DNA of 64,000 bases, from assembly GCA_902363125.1 (NCBI GenBank), contig CABIZD010000001.1, positions 124,001 to 188,000 of the forward strand. Reading direction: 5' to 3'. This DNA is from Coriobacteriaceae bacterium (GTDB taxonomy: Bacteria > Actinomycetota > Coriobacteriia > Coriobacteriales > Coriobacteriaceae). The position numbers and the translations under genes are program-made. The notes below the pieces were generated by a model. It searched no databases. It was not told where the DNA came from and was given only the letters and a program-made list of their open reading frames with translations. The first letter of the stretch is position 1. Every line of letters begins with the position of its first letter. This document shows positions 1-8,113 of the stretch, in pieces.

Positions 1-1
1 G

Positions 2-151
2 CTCAATGATCACGAACAGCTTGATGCCATCATTCACAGTGTGTGTAAGCGATTGGAGTTGCGCTACAAGCCAAAAACCGAGGGGATGAGATGTGCTGAG
101 ACCAGATTGCGCGCAAACGTTCTGTGCAATTGGCTTGGTATTGGTAAGTAA
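2..151 (+). CDS. C-terminal end of an unrecognised protein (partial)
   Basis: An open frame enters from the left edge and stops with TAA at 149-151, giving 49 codons. The visible tail is charged and ends in CNWLGIGK. I do not recognise a family from this fragment, and no domain motif is visible. The next 400 bases hold no gene on this strand, so this is the last gene of its unit. It could also be a chance frame, because no start can be checked. Confidence 0.4.
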   Translation, partial: LNDHEQLDAIIHSVCKRLELRYKPKTEGMRCAETRLRANVLCNWLGIGK

Positions 152-219
152 TAATGGCCTAGTGAGCATTTTTAATACTTTATATGCTGCCAGTAATTAA
201 GTCCCATTTTAAAACAATG

Positions 220-353
220 CCGGTTTACTACGTTGGATTGAGGGTGGCTGAACACACCGAATTCGCCGCTCGTAAAACCGCAGGTAGATTGCCTGCCCGT
301 TTTGCGAAAGCAGGCGTGAGGTCGGAAATCCGGGAATCGTCGTAGTAAACCGG
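220..353. repeat. 134-bp element with 13-bp terminal inverted repeats, copy 1
   Basis: The stretch begins with CCGGTTTACTACG and ends with its exact reverse complement CGTAGTAAACCGG. A second element of exactly the same length lies at 1980-2113. The two align without gaps and share an internal block AAAACCGCAGGTAG at the same offset (274-287 here), although much of the rest has diverged. Around the block, copy 1 can fold (CGTAAAAC with GTTTTGCG, GCAGG with CCTGC). Each copy lies upstream of a tRNA-Ala unit. It could be a structured RNA or a miniature mobile element; there is no coding capacity I trust. Confidence 0.6.
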
Positions 354-576
354 TCCGTTTATGAAGCGACCAGCTGGCGCGAGCTGCGCACGATTCAGTA
401 AATTGACCCGAAGGCGCGGAGAGGGGCTCAGACGAAACCCTCCCGCGGAAGCACCGCGGATTGCTTTGTTCTGGCCGGCGGCACCTGGGGCGCGCCCCGC
501 GGGCTATTTCGGGCATCGTGTGTCTCTTCGTCCTCGTGCCTGTTCCACGCGCCGCAGAATATTTCCAAAATTGTCC

Positions 577-605
577 TTGCATCGCCGTCCGAGTTCCCGT
601 ATAGT
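577..605 (+). promoter_or_regulatory. Promoter of tRNA-Ala copy 1
   Basis: A -35 box TTGCAT (577-582) and a -10 box TATAGT (600-605) are separated by 17 bases. The tRNA starts 12 bases after the -10 box. The same promoter precedes copy 2. Confidence 0.75.
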
Positions 606-617
606 ACTTCTTCGCAC

Positions 618-690
618 GGGGGCGTAGCTCAGCTGGGAGAGCGCTTGACTGGCAGTCAAGAGGTCAGGGGTTCGATCCCCCTCGTCTCCA
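618..690 (+). tRNA. tRNA-Ala (anticodon GGC), copy 1
   Basis: A 73-nt cloverleaf folds with acceptor GGGGGCG paired to CGTCTCC. It includes the G3:U70 wobble pair that identifies alanine tRNAs. The anticodon loop is CTGGCAG, so the anticodon is GGC. The discriminator is A and the 3' CCA is not fully encoded (ACCC follows). Confidence 0.95.
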
Positions 691-706
691 CCCGAGCATT
701 GAATGA

Positions 707-734
707 GGCTCCAACGCAAGTTGGGGCCTTTTTT
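707..734 (+). terminator. Intrinsic terminator of tRNA-Ala copy 1
   Basis: GGCTCCAAC and GTTGGGGCC form a 9-bp stem closed by a GCAA tetraloop, followed directly by six T residues. Confidence 0.9.
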
Positions 735-865
735 CATATCTAACGATTGACGCCATGTGTTGGTTGGGTAGCATCTTGGCGACATTCCCATTGTTAATTA
801 CGAATATGAATGTTAATAACTTTACGTCTCTGGATGGCAAAGCTAGTTTGCAGCGCTAATAATCA

Positions 866-890
866 AAACCACCCCTAAAAGGGGTGGTTT
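866..890. other. Strong hairpin at the tnpA 3' side (possible IS right end or terminator)
   Basis: AAACCACCCCT pairs with AGGGGTGGTTT around a 3-nt loop. On the minus strand the hairpin lies about 110 bases beyond the transposase stop and is followed by TTTTGATT. It therefore could be the tnpA terminator or the subterminal palindrome of the right end. A related CCACCCGC/GCGGGTGG hairpin sits on the other side of the gene near 1562-1580. Confidence 0.55.
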
Positions 891-999
891 GCTCTTAGGG
901 TATAACCCTTGGATTTCCGGCACGCGTCTAAAGGCGCCGGCCCTCACGGGGTTCGGGCCGCACTGCAGGTTGACCCGTGGCGGGCCGGTCAAACCGGCG

Positions 1000-1470
1000 C
1001 TATTTGCGCCCCGGCCCCCTATCGAAGGGGTCCTCGTACTCCTTGACGCTCAGCCGGTCGAACGCGATGTCGGCCTTCTCCTGCTCCCGGATGTACTTCG
1101 CGATCGTGGCCTCGTTCAGGCCGACGGTGGACACGTAGTAGCCCTCGGCCCAGAACTTCCTGTTGCCGAACTTGTACTTCATGTTCGCGTGCCTGTCGAA
1201 TACCATCAGCGAGCTCTTCCCCTTCAGGTAGCCCATCACGCTGGACACGCTGTACTTCGGCGGTATCGCCAGCAGCATGTGGACGTGGTCGGGCATCAGG
1301 TGCCCCTCGATGATCTCTATACCCTTGTACTGGCAGAGCTTCCTGAAGATCTCCCCAAGGTCGGACCTTATTTGGTTGTAGATGACTTTGCGCCTATACT
1401 TCGGCGTGAACACGACGTGGTACTTGCACATCCACTTCGTGTGCGACAGGCTGTAGGCCTTCTGGGCCAT
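1000..1470 (-). CDS. tnpA: IS200-type Y1 transposase TnpA
   Basis: This 156-residue protein has the size and motifs of IS200/IS605 family HUH transposases, which cut and join single-stranded DNA at hairpin ends. The HUH pair is in DHVHML (H62, H64). The catalytic tyrosine is predicted at Y126 in the helix with IAKYIREQ. The conserved early strand HVVFTPKYRRKV is present. I chose the ATG at 1470, giving MAQKAY, because it matches the family length; longer frames upstream read through the left-end hairpins. The gene is intact and sits alone between two tRNA units, so it is probably still active. Confidence 0.9.
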   Translation of the reverse strand: MAQKAYSLSHTKWMCKYHVVFTPKYRRKVIYNQIRSDLGEIFRKLCQYKGIEIIEGHLMPDHVHMLLAIPPKYSVSSVMGYLKGKSSLMVFDRHANMKYKFGNRKFWAEGYYVSTVGLNEATIAKYIREQEKADIAFDRLSVKEYEDPFDRGPGRK

Positions 1471-1625
1471 ACGCCACCACCGCCCTCTCGACTCGGATTC
1501 CTTGCGGCCTGAACAATCGCAAGTGTCCGGCGAGGGGGCGGCTTTGTAAAGCCGGTTGTCCCCACCCGCATAGCGGGTGGTTTCTGATGCGGCGCGCTGC
1601 GCGCCCCGCACAGGCTAAAGCCTTT

Positions 1626-1656
1626 AACAAAGAGGCCGGGCGTAATGCCCGGCCTC
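1626..1656 (-). terminator. Terminator downstream of the CAU tRNA
   Basis: Read on the minus strand, GAGGCCGGGC and GCCCGGCCTC form a 10-bp stem with a 5-nt loop. TTTGTT follows. It lies just after the 3' end of the tRNA. Confidence 0.8.
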
Positions 1657-1665
1657 AAAATACTC

Positions 1666-1741
1666 TGGTGGGCCCTCCGGGATTCGAACCCAGAACCCAG
1701 GGATTATGAGTCCCCTGCGCTAACCGTTGCGCCAAGAGCCC
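1666..1741 (-). tRNA. tRNA with CAU anticodon (elongator Met or Ile2)
   Basis: The minus strand folds into a 76-nt tRNA that includes an encoded CCA. The acceptor GGGCTCT pairs with GGAGGGCCC-type sequence and the anticodon loop is CTCATAA. G1 pairs with C72, so it is not the initiator. CAU can be elongator methionine, or isoleucine after lysidine modification; the bare sequence does not let me decide. Confidence 0.9.
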
Positions 1742-1979
1742 TTATGAACGGTGAATGCAATTCTAATAAAGGCATCTAAGGCCTAATTTCTTCGCTTCAC
1801 GTCGAGAAATACTACCATGCACGAGCAAGTCGCACAACGCAAGATCAAGTCCAATGCTAAACAACAACCAATCTAGGCGCGTCGCAGAAAAGACGCGTTT
1901 TAGAAAAAGTTAAGGCCATTAATTCAGGGCTCCAACACATTTTGCCGCGAAATCAAGCTGATGTCATTTCAAAACACCG

Positions 1980-2113
1980 CCAGTTTACTACGACTGATCG
2001 GCGACTCCCGAGCACCGCGTGTTCCCCGTTTGCAAAACCGCAGGTAGGGAGCCCGACGGTTGCGTGAAAAGGCGTGCGTGGTCGAACATTCCTGATTCAT
2101 CGTAGTAAACCGG
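1980..2113. repeat. 134-bp element with 13-bp terminal inverted repeats, copy 2
   Basis: It begins CCAGTTTACTACG and ends CGTAGTAAACCGG, a 13-bp inverted pair with one mismatch. Its length and the position of the internal AAAACCGCAGGTAG block (2034-2047) match copy 1 exactly. It stands 142 bases before the second tRNA-Ala repeat. The stretch 1742-1979 before it holds nothing else I can name, apart from room for the promoter of the minus-strand tRNA. Confidence 0.6.
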
Positions 2114-2260
2114 CATAGTTCTGAGGCGCAGAGGAGGGGCGGTTCGCAATCGGGCCCGATAATGGGACTGGCGGAGCACGGGAAACCCGGTTGAGCGGGC
2201 GGTCGTGTTTCGCCTGTTTCGCCTGCGCCGGCACGGGCGAAAGTTTTTCCAAAAATGTCC

Positions 2261-2289
2261 TTGCATCGCCGTCCGAGTTCCCGTATAGT
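2261..2289 (+). promoter_or_regulatory. Promoter of tRNA-Ala copy 2
   Basis: TTGCAT (2261-2266) and TATAGT (2284-2289) with a 17-base spacer, as in copy 1. Confidence 0.75.
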
Positions 2290-2301
2290 ACTTCTTCGCA
2301 C

Positions 2302-2374
2302 GGGGGCGTAGCTCAGCTGGGAGAGCGCTTGACTGGCAGTCAAGAGGTCAGGGGTTCGATCCCCCTCGTCTCCA
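2302..2374 (+). tRNA. tRNA-Ala (anticodon GGC), copy 2
   Basis: Base-for-base identical to the tRNA at 618-690, with the same G3:U70 pair and GGC anticodon. Confidence 0.95.
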
Positions 2375-2390
2375 CCCGAGCATTGAATGA

Positions 2391-2418
2391 GGCTCCAACG
2401 CAAGTTGGGGCCTTTTTT
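2391..2418 (+). terminator. Intrinsic terminator of tRNA-Ala copy 2
   Basis: Same 9-bp stem, GCAA loop and T6 run as copy 1. It separates the tRNA from the ABC-F gene that begins 32 bases later. Confidence 0.9.
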
Positions 2419-2449
2419 CATATAGGCACACAAGGTCAAAGGCGGCAGC

Positions 2450-4483
2450 ATGATCCTCCTGGTCGACAAGATCGAAAAAAGCTTCGGCGCACGCGTCCTC
2501 TTTAGCGGCGCGTCCTTCCAGATCAACCCCGGCGAGCGCTTCGCGCTTGTGGGACCCAACGGCGCCGGCAAAACCACCATGCTCAAAATCATCATGGGCA
2601 TCGACAGCCCCGACGCCGGCCAGGTCCAGTACGCCAAGGACTGCCAGGTGGGCTACCTAGAGCAGGAAACTAATCTGGAGCACAAGGACACCACCATCCT
2701 TGCCGAGGTCATGGCCGCCGCCAAGGAAATCCGCCGCATGGGCGAGCGCGCTAACGAGCTGCAGGCCCAAATCACCGAGCTCTCCGAGCAGGGCAAGGAC
2801 GTCGACGCACTCCTCAACGAGTACGGCCAGGTCCAGGACCGCTTTGAGCACCTGGGCGGCTACGAGCTCGAGAGCAACGCCCGCAAGATCCTGTCCGGCC
2901 TGGGCTTTAAGGTCACCGACTTTGAGCGCCCGTGCTCCGAGTTCTCGGGCGGCTGGCAGATGCGCATCGCGCTGGCAAAGCTCTTTCTGCGTCACCCCGA
3001 CCTGCTGCTTCTGGACGAGCCCACCAACCACCTGGACCTCGAAAGCGTCCAGTGGCTGCGCGGCTTTATCGCCAACTACGACGGCGCCGTCCTCATCGTC
3101 AGCCACGACCGCGCCTTCATGGACGCTTGCGTCGACCACGTCGCCGCGCTCGAGAACCGCCGCGTGACCACCTACACCGGCAACTACAGCAGCTACCTCA
3201 AGCAGCGCGAGGACAACCTGGAGCAGATGCGCGCCAAGCGCGCCGCCCAGGAGCGCGACATCGCCCATATGCAGGTCTTCGTCGACAAGTTCCGTTACAA
3301 GCCCACCAAGGCCGCCCAGGCGCAGGAGCGCATCCGCAAGATCGAGCAGATCAAAAAGGAGCTTGTCATCCTGCCCGAGGGCCACAAGCACATCGACTTT
3401 AAGTTCCCTGACCCGCCGCGCTCCGGCGACATGGTCGTGGGGCTCGAGGGCGTCTCCAAGTCCTACGGCGACAAGCACATCTACAGCGACATCGACCTCA
3501 AGCTCTACCGCGGCGAGCACGTGGCACTCGTCGGCCCCAACGGCGCCGGCAAGTCCACGCTCATGAAGATCATCGCCGGACTGGAGCCGCCCACTACCGG
3601 CACGCGCGACCTGGGCACCAACGTGGGCGTGGCCTATTACGCCCAGCACGCACTCGAGGGCATGACCGAGTCCAATACCGTCCTGCAAGAGATCGACACC
3701 GTCACGCCCAAGTGGACCGTGCCGCAGCAGCGCAGCCTACTGGGCGCCTTCCTGTTTAGCGACAACGATTCCATCGAGAAGCAGGTTCGCGTCCTCTCCG
3801 GCGGCGAAAAAGCGCGTCTGGCCCTGGCCAAGATGCTCGTGGCCCCCGAGGCGCTCCTGTGCCTGGACGAGCCCACCAACCACCTAGACATCGACTCGGT
3901 GGACATGCTCGAGAACGCCCTGCAAAACTTCCCCGGTACCATCGTGCTGATCAGCCACGACGAACACCTGGTGCGCGCCGTGGCCAACCGCGTAATCGAC
4001 ATCCGCGACGGCAAGGTCACGGTCTATGACGGCGACTACGACTACTACCTCTACAAGCGCGAGGACCTCGCAGCCCGCGCCGCCGCCGAGGCGTCCACGG
4101 AGAGCGCGCCGGCCACGACCAAGTCCACCAAGGCCAGCGCCGCCCAGGCCGACACCCCCGTCGCCGCCCCCAAGCCTGCCGAAGGCAAAAAGACCAAGGA
4201 GCAAAAGCGCGCCGAAGCCCAGGCCCGCGCCGCGCTCAACAAAAAGCTCAAGGGCGTGCGCAACCAGCTCAAGAAGATCGAGACGGAGCTCGACAAAAAG
4301 CGCGCCCGCTATGACGAGCTTATGGAATTGATGGCAAGCGAAGAGCTTTATGCCGATCAGGATAAGTTCAACGCTGCGCTGGGGGAATATAACGGGCTTA
4401 AGCAAGAGCTGCCCAAGCTCGAGGACGAATGGCTCGAGCTTTCCACCCAGATCGAAGAGGAGACCGCGCGTGAACTCTCGTAA
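2450..4483 (+). CDS. ABC-F family ATPase
   Basis: The 677-residue protein has two ATPase domains and no membrane segment, the layout of ABC-F proteins that act on ribosomes during translation. Domain 1 has Walker A GPNGAGKT (35-42), signature SGGWQ (166-170) and Walker B with DEPTNHLD (189-196). A charged linker of about 235-310 follows, the P-site tRNA interaction segment in characterised members. Domain 2 has GPNGAGKST (362-370), LSGGE (449-453) and DEPTNHLD (473-480). An Ala/Lys/Thr-rich spacer (540-595) leads to a basic coiled coil at the C-terminus, as in the Uup/YdiF-like group. It overlaps the next gene. Whether it gives antibiotic protection or has a housekeeping role cannot be told. 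Confidence 0.9.
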   Translation: MILLVDKIEKSFGARVLFSGASFQINPGERFALVGPNGAGKTTMLKIIMGIDSPDAGQVQYAKDCQVGYLEQETNLEHKDTTILAEVMAAAKEIRRMGERANELQAQITELSEQGKDVDALLNEYGQVQDRFEHLGGYELESNARKILSGLGFKVTDFERPCSEFSGGWQMRIALAKLFLRHPDLLLLDEPTNHLDLESVQWLRGFIANYDGAVLIVSHDRAFMDACVDHVAALENRRVTTYTGNYSSYLKQREDNLEQMRAKRAAQERDIAHMQVFVDKFRYKPTKAAQAQERIRKIEQIKKELVILPEGHKHIDFKFPDPPRSGDMVVGLEGVSKSYGDKHIYSDIDLKLYRGEHVALVGPNGAGKSTLMKIIAGLEPPTTGTRDLGTNVGVAYYAQHALEGMTESNTVLQEIDTVTPKWTVPQQRSLLGAFLFSDNDSIEKQVRVLSGGEKARLALAKMLVAPEALLCLDEPTNHLDIDSVDMLENALQNFPGTIVLISHDEHLVRAVANRVIDIRDGKVTVYDGDYDYYLYKREDLAARAAAEASTESAPATTKSTKASAAQADTPVAAPKPAEGKKTKEQKRAEAQARAALNKKLKGVRNQLKKIETELDKKRARYDELMELMASEELYADQDKFNAALGEYNGLKQELPKLEDEWLELSTQIEEETARELS

Positions 4484-4766
4484 GGCCGCTGCCGTGGCGA
4501 TGAGCATCATCGCCATCGCGTGCCGCATCTGCGGCATCTTTATGAGCGCGATGACCGTGCTGCTGTGCTTTAGCGGCCTCACCGCCAAGCTGCAGATCGT
4601 GGGCTTTGTCGTCGAGCTTTCGCGCGCACTGCCGAGCGCCATCGCCGGCTACGGCGTCATCACCTCACCCTTTGGCGGTGTGTTCCGCCTGGATTACGCC
4701 ATCGTGGCCGTCATCCTGTTTGCGGCCGACTACCTGCTCACGCGCGCCTCGCGCCGCGTCCGCTAG
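4470..4766 (+). CDS. Small hydrophobic membrane protein, function unknown
   Basis: I propose a GTG start at 4470, which overlaps the end of the ABC-F gene by 14 bases and is preceded by GAGGAG at a proper distance. The 98-residue product has a basic N-terminus and two or three hydrophobic stretches (about 8-30, 35-55 and 70-88), ending in a basic TRASRRVR tail. I recognise no family. The tight coupling between the ABC-F gene and the M50 protease gene suggests co-translation. Confidence 0.6.
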   Translation: MNSRKAAAVAMSIIAIACRICGIFMSAMTVLLCFSGLTAKLQIVGFVVELSRALPSAIAGYGVITSPFGGVFRLDYAIVAVILFAADYLLTRASRRVR

Positions 4767-4775
4767 GGGAGCGCC

Positions 4776-5459
4776 ATGTCCAGCAGTTACCTCATGAACC
4801 TGCTCGCGAGCGCCGTCGCCGTCATCGCGGGCATCGTGATCCACGAGAGCGCGCACGCCGCCGCGGCCTGGGCGCTCGGCGACAAGACGGCCCGCTCCCG
4901 TGGCCGCGTCTCGCTCAACCCGCTCAACCACATCGACCCGTTTGGCACCGTCCTCCTGCCGCTGCTGATGCTCGCGGCCGGGGGCCCGGTGTTTGCCTTC
5001 GCTAAGCCCGTACCCGTCTACCTCAACAACCTCAAACACCCCAAGCGCGACGAGGTCCTGGTGAGCGCGGCCGGCCCCGCATCGAACATCGCACTTGCGT
5101 GCCTGGCCGCAGCCCTCATGCATACGGCATACGGCAACCTCTACGCCAGCATGTCCTTTGCCGTGGCGTCCCAGATCATGAACTTCGGCGCAACCTTTAT
5201 CGTGGTCAACCTGTCACTCGCATTCTTCAACCTCATCCCGATCCCGCCGCTCGATGGCTCGTCGATCATCGTGCCGTTCCTCAAAGGCAAGGCGCTCAAC
5301 AACTACTACCACCTGCAGCAATACGCCATGCCCATCCTCATCATTGTGCTGTACCTGCTGCCCATGTGGACCGGCATCGACGTTATCGGCCGCTTTTTCG
5401 ACGTTACCGTGTATCCGCTGGCCGAGTGGCTGCTCAACTTCGCAATCGCCGGCATCTAA
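4776..5459 (+). CDS. Site-2 protease-like M50 metalloprotease
   Basis: This 227-residue membrane protein carries the zinc motif HESAH (H23, E24, H27) in its first hydrophobic segment. The second metal-ligand motif, of NPxPPLDG type, reads NLIPIPPLDG with D160. These define the M50 family, which cleaves substrates inside the membrane. At this size it belongs to the minimal group lacking PDZ and CBS domains. The ATG follows AGGGGAG by a few bases. The gene sits between the small membrane protein and scpA, a common place for this family in Firmicutes and Coriobacteria. The substrate is unknown. Confidence 0.85.
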   Translation: MSSSYLMNLLASAVAVIAGIVIHESAHAAAAWALGDKTARSRGRVSLNPLNHIDPFGTVLLPLLMLAAGGPVFAFAKPVPVYLNNLKHPKRDEVLVSAAGPASNIALACLAAALMHTAYGNLYASMSFAVASQIMNFGATFIVVNLSLAFFNLIPIPPLDGSSIIVPFLKGKALNNYYHLQQYAMPILIIVLYLLPMWTGIDVIGRFFDVTVYPLAEWLLNFAIAGI

Positions 5460-5543
5460 GGTAAACTTACAGGTCGACCGTGCAAAACGGTCGTAACATG
5501 CACCCAAACCGCGCCGCGAAGGCGCCGTCAAAGGAGGTCGAAG

Positions 5544-6356
5544 ATGTCGTATCGCGTGTCGACGCAGGTCTACAGCGGACCGTTCGACCTGCTGCTGCAG
5601 CTGGTAACCCGACAAAAAGTAGATATCGGCGCTATCTCCATCAGCGAGGTGGCCGAGCAGTACCTTGCCGAGGCTGAGCGCATCGAGGCGCTGGACCTGG
5701 ACGTGGCGAGCGACTTTCTGCTGGTCGCGGCAACCCTTCTGGACATCAAGGCCGCCTCTCTGGTCCCGCAGGAGGCCCCGCGTAAAATTGATGACGACGA
5801 TGGCGAGTTCGACGAAGACCTCGAGGAACTCAGCGCGCTCGACGGCGACGCCCTGCGCGAGGTCCTGATTCAGCGTCTGATTGCCTACAAGCAGTTTAAG
5901 GGTGCGGCTGCGGCCCTCGGTGCCCGCATGCAGGCCGAAAGCCGCATGCACCCGCGTGTGGCCGGCCCCGACCCCGAGTTTTTGGGCCTTATGCCCGACT
6001 ACCTGGCCGGCATCACCCTGCGCGGCCTCGCCGTCATCTGTGCCGACCTGGACGGCAAGCGCCAGACCTTCCTGCTGGAGGCCGAGCACGTGGCGCCGCA
6101 TCGCGTGCCGCTCGATCTGACCGTAGCCTCGGTCGACCGCTTTACCATGGCGCACCAAACTTGCACCTTCCGCGAGCTGTTGGACGGCGACGCCACCACC
6201 GAGCAGCTCGTCGTCACCTTCCTGGCCATGCTTGAGCTTGCCAAGCGCGGCTCGCTCACGCTGAGCCAGGACGAGATCTTCGGAACCATCTGCATCAACC
6301 GCGTCGAGGGCTCCGAGGCATACGTGCCCGGCGAGGGCCCCGAGCTCACCGAATAG
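5544..6356 (+). CDS. scpA: Segregation and condensation protein ScpA
   Basis: ScpA is the kleisin subunit that bridges SMC heads in the bacterial condensin. The protein has 270 residues. It opens with the family start YSGPFDLLLQLV, which is followed by VDIGAISISEVAEQYL in the N-terminal SMC-binding domain. A long acidic middle (about 78-95) and a C-terminal winged-helix region follow. A strong ribosome site (AAAGGAGG) precedes the ATG. scpB follows after 11 bases, which supports the assignment because the two proteins form one complex. Confidence 0.92.
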   Translation: MSYRVSTQVYSGPFDLLLQLVTRQKVDIGAISISEVAEQYLAEAERIEALDLDVASDFLLVAATLLDIKAASLVPQEAPRKIDDDDGEFDEDLEELSALDGDALREVLIQRLIAYKQFKGAAAALGARMQAESRMHPRVAGPDPEFLGLMPDYLAGITLRGLAVICADLDGKRQTFLLEAEHVAPHRVPLDLTVASVDRFTMAHQTCTFRELLDGDATTEQLVVTFLAMLELAKRGSLTLSQDEIFGTICINRVEGSEAYVPGEGPELTE

Positions 6357-6367
6357 GAGCCGCAACC

Positions 6368-7096
6368 ATGTCAACCCTTTCCACGCTGGAGGCAAACAGC
6401 CTCAAAGGCGCCCTTGAGGCGCTGCTGCTGGTGTCGAGCGACCCCGTGAGCGCACCCGCGCTGGCAGGTGCGCTGGATATCGCCCCGGGCGAGTGCGCAT
6501 CGCTGCTCGCCGAGCTCAAGGTTGAGTACGAGGAGGCCAACCGCGGCTTTCAGCTGCGCGAGGTCGCCGGCGGCTGGCGCCTGTTTACGCATCCCGCCTA
6601 CCACGACGTGGTCGAGGCCTACGTGCTGAGCTGGGACACGCAAAAGCTGTCGCAGGCGGCGCTCGAAACCCTGGCCGTCATCGCATACCACCAGCCTGTG
6701 ACGCGCGAGGTGGTGAAGGGCATCCGCGGCGTCAACTCCGACGGCGTCATCGCGTCGCTCGTGGACAAGGGCCTGGTGCGCGAGCTCGGCCGCGATCCCC
6801 AGCGCGGTCAGGCCATCATTTACGGCACGACCAACGCCTTCTTGGAAAAGTTCGGTCTGCGCTCCACCCGCGACCTGCCCGACCTGGAGCAGTTTGCCCC
6901 CGACGAGCAATCGCGTCAGTTTATCCGCGAGCGCCTGAGCGGCCGCAGCATTCAGTCCACGCTCGAGGAGCAGGCCGATGACCTGGACGAAGAGCGCGAA
7001 CTGCTCGATACCGATGTTGAAGATGTTGAGGCAGTCGAGGACTTGGAAACCCTGGTCGTCGACAAGACCTCGGAGGATTTGCATGACGAGGACTAA
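6368..7096 (+). CDS. scpB: Segregation and condensation protein ScpB
   Basis: ScpB binds ScpA as a dimer and completes the SMC-ScpAB complex. The 242-residue protein has the two winged-helix domains, with the conserved QAALETLAVIAYHQPVTR stretch (about 96-113) and IRGVNSDG after it. Its C-terminal 50 residues are strongly acidic, an extension beyond the folded core (about residue 190). It lies in the usual scpA-scpB-rluB order. Confidence 0.93.
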   Translation: MSTLSTLEANSLKGALEALLLVSSDPVSAPALAGALDIAPGECASLLAELKVEYEEANRGFQLREVAGGWRLFTHPAYHDVVEAYVLSWDTQKLSQAALETLAVIAYHQPVTREVVKGIRGVNSDGVIASLVDKGLVRELGRDPQRGQAIIYGTTNAFLEKFGLRSTRDLPDLEQFAPDEQSRQFIRERLSGRSIQSTLEEQADDLDEERELLDTDVEDVEAVEDLETLVVDKTSEDLHDED

Positions 7097-7118
7097 CGAA
7101 GTAGGGGAGACGCGCGCC

Positions 7119-8048
7119 ATGGGTAACGCAGTACCCGCCACCGACGCCCAGCCCGTCTATCCGCACACCATGCGCCTGCAGCGCTTTTTGGCGCGCGCGG
7201 GCGTGGCGAGCCGCCGTGGCTCGGAGGACCTAATGACCGCCGGCCGCGTGACCGTCAACGGCGAGGTCGCGACCGAGCTGGGCACCAAGGTCGATGTCGA
7301 CCACGATCACATCGAGGTCGACGGCATGCCCGTCAAGCTCAACCAGGGCGCCGTGTACTTGATGCTCTACAAGCCGACCGGCTACCTCACCACCATGAGC
7401 GACCCGCAGGAGCGCCCTTGCGTGGCCGACCTGGTCCCGCGCGACCGCTTTCCGGGCCTGTTTCCAGTGGGCCGCCTGGACCGCGACACCACGGGCCTTT
7501 TGCTCTTTACCACCGACGGCGACCTGTCGCAGGATCTGCTGCACCCCAGCAAGCACGTCTACAAGACCTACCAGGCGCTCGTGGACGGACGGCTGTCCGA
7601 CCGCGACTTGGAACCACTCCGCAGCGGCATCGAGCTCGACGACGGCCTGTGCCAGCCGGCGTTCTGCCGCGTCATCAACGCGCGCGAGGCCGAGGCTGTG
7701 GCACCGCAAGGCGTCAAGCCCGGTACCACCGCCGTGGAGGTCATCATCCGCGAGGGTCGCAAGAACCAGGTCAAGCGCATGCTGAGCAAGATCCACCATC
7801 CGGTAATCCGCCTGCACCGCTGCAACTTTGCCGGCCTTGAGCTCGAGGGCGTGGCCAAGGGCTCATGGCGCGAGCTCACCGACCGCGAGGTGCAGATCCT
7901 TAAAAGCGGCGGCATCCCGCCCAAGCAGGCGAGCGCCAAGCGCAACGGCGGCAAGCCCCAAGATACGCCCGCCAGCCGCACGCGTCACCACGGCAGCCAC
8001 GGCTCCGCACCCAAGCGCAACACCTACCGCGAGCGCTACACAGGCTAG
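7119..8048 (+). CDS. rluB: rRNA pseudouridine synthase (RsuA/RluB family)
   Basis: The predicted enzyme isomerises a uridine in rRNA. It has an N-terminal S4 domain (MRLQRFLARAGVASRR, 18-33) and the catalytic motif GRLDRDTTGLL with D121, followed by the RKNQVKRM signature of the RsuA group. I chose the ATG at 7119 because AGGGGAGA stands upstream; a longer start at 7083 overlapping scpB is possible. The last 45 residues are Lys/Arg/His/Ser-rich and probably disordered. RluB is the most likely member given the neighbouring scpB, but the target site cannot be proved here. Confidence 0.88.
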   Translation: MGNAVPATDAQPVYPHTMRLQRFLARAGVASRRGSEDLMTAGRVTVNGEVATELGTKVDVDHDHIEVDGMPVKLNQGAVYLMLYKPTGYLTTMSDPQERPCVADLVPRDRFPGLFPVGRLDRDTTGLLLFTTDGDLSQDLLHPSKHVYKTYQALVDGRLSDRDLEPLRSGIELDDGLCQPAFCRVINAREAEAVAPQGVKPGTTAVEVIIREGRKNQVKRMLSKIHHPVIRLHRCNFAGLELEGVAKGSWRELTDREVQILKSGGIPPKQASAKRNGGKPQDTPASRTRHHGSHGSAPKRNTYRERYTG

Positions 8049-8113
8049 GCAACCCGCCGCGCCCCAGCGCCCCGAACCATACCAGCACGTCAACCATCGA
8101 AAGGAAGCATTGC

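Larger units (their letters stand above)
572..739 (+). repeat. 168-bp direct repeat holding promoter, tRNA-Ala and terminator, copy 1
   Basis: Positions 572-739 are identical to 2256-2423 (offset 1684). The repeat spans exactly one transcription unit: promoter, tRNA-Ala and intrinsic terminator. Sequence on either side diverges, so identity is kept only across the functional unit. That suggests gene conversion or a recent duplication. Confidence 0.9.
866..1620 (-). mobile_element. IS200-type insertion sequence (limits approximate)
   Basis: A single Y1 transposase gene is flanked by G+C-rich palindromes at about 866-890 and 1562-1580 that share a CCACCC...GGGTGG theme. This fits IS200/IS605 elements, which have hairpin ends and no terminal inverted repeats or target duplication. 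The roughly 750-bp span fits an element carrying only tnpA. Exact ends cannot be fixed without an empty-site comparison. There is no tnpB. Confidence 0.6.
2256..2423 (+). repeat. 168-bp direct repeat holding promoter, tRNA-Ala and terminator, copy 2
   Basis: Identical to 572-739. The two direct repeats bracket about 1.5 kb that contains the CAU tRNA and the IS200 element. Recombination between them could delete or amplify that segment. Confidence 0.9.

Noticed and set aside
504-791. Minus-strand open frame with GGDEGDRTPDLLTASQ, and its twin at 1969-2637
   Set aside because: Both run antisense through the tRNA-Ala genes. This peptide is a well-known false protein produced by reading tRNA genes backwards.
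1000-1470. IS200 transposase as the mobiliser of the hairpin elements at 33.5 and 55.1 kb
   Set aside because: The hairpins flanking the transposase (CCACCC/GGGTGG type) share no sequence with the cores or arms of those elements, so there is no evidence for a link.
2657-3688. Long antisense frames opposite the ABC-F, cmk, pnp, ftsK and other genes
   Set aside because: Codon-pattern shadows of strongly coding genes in high-G+C DNA; no family features or ribosome sites.
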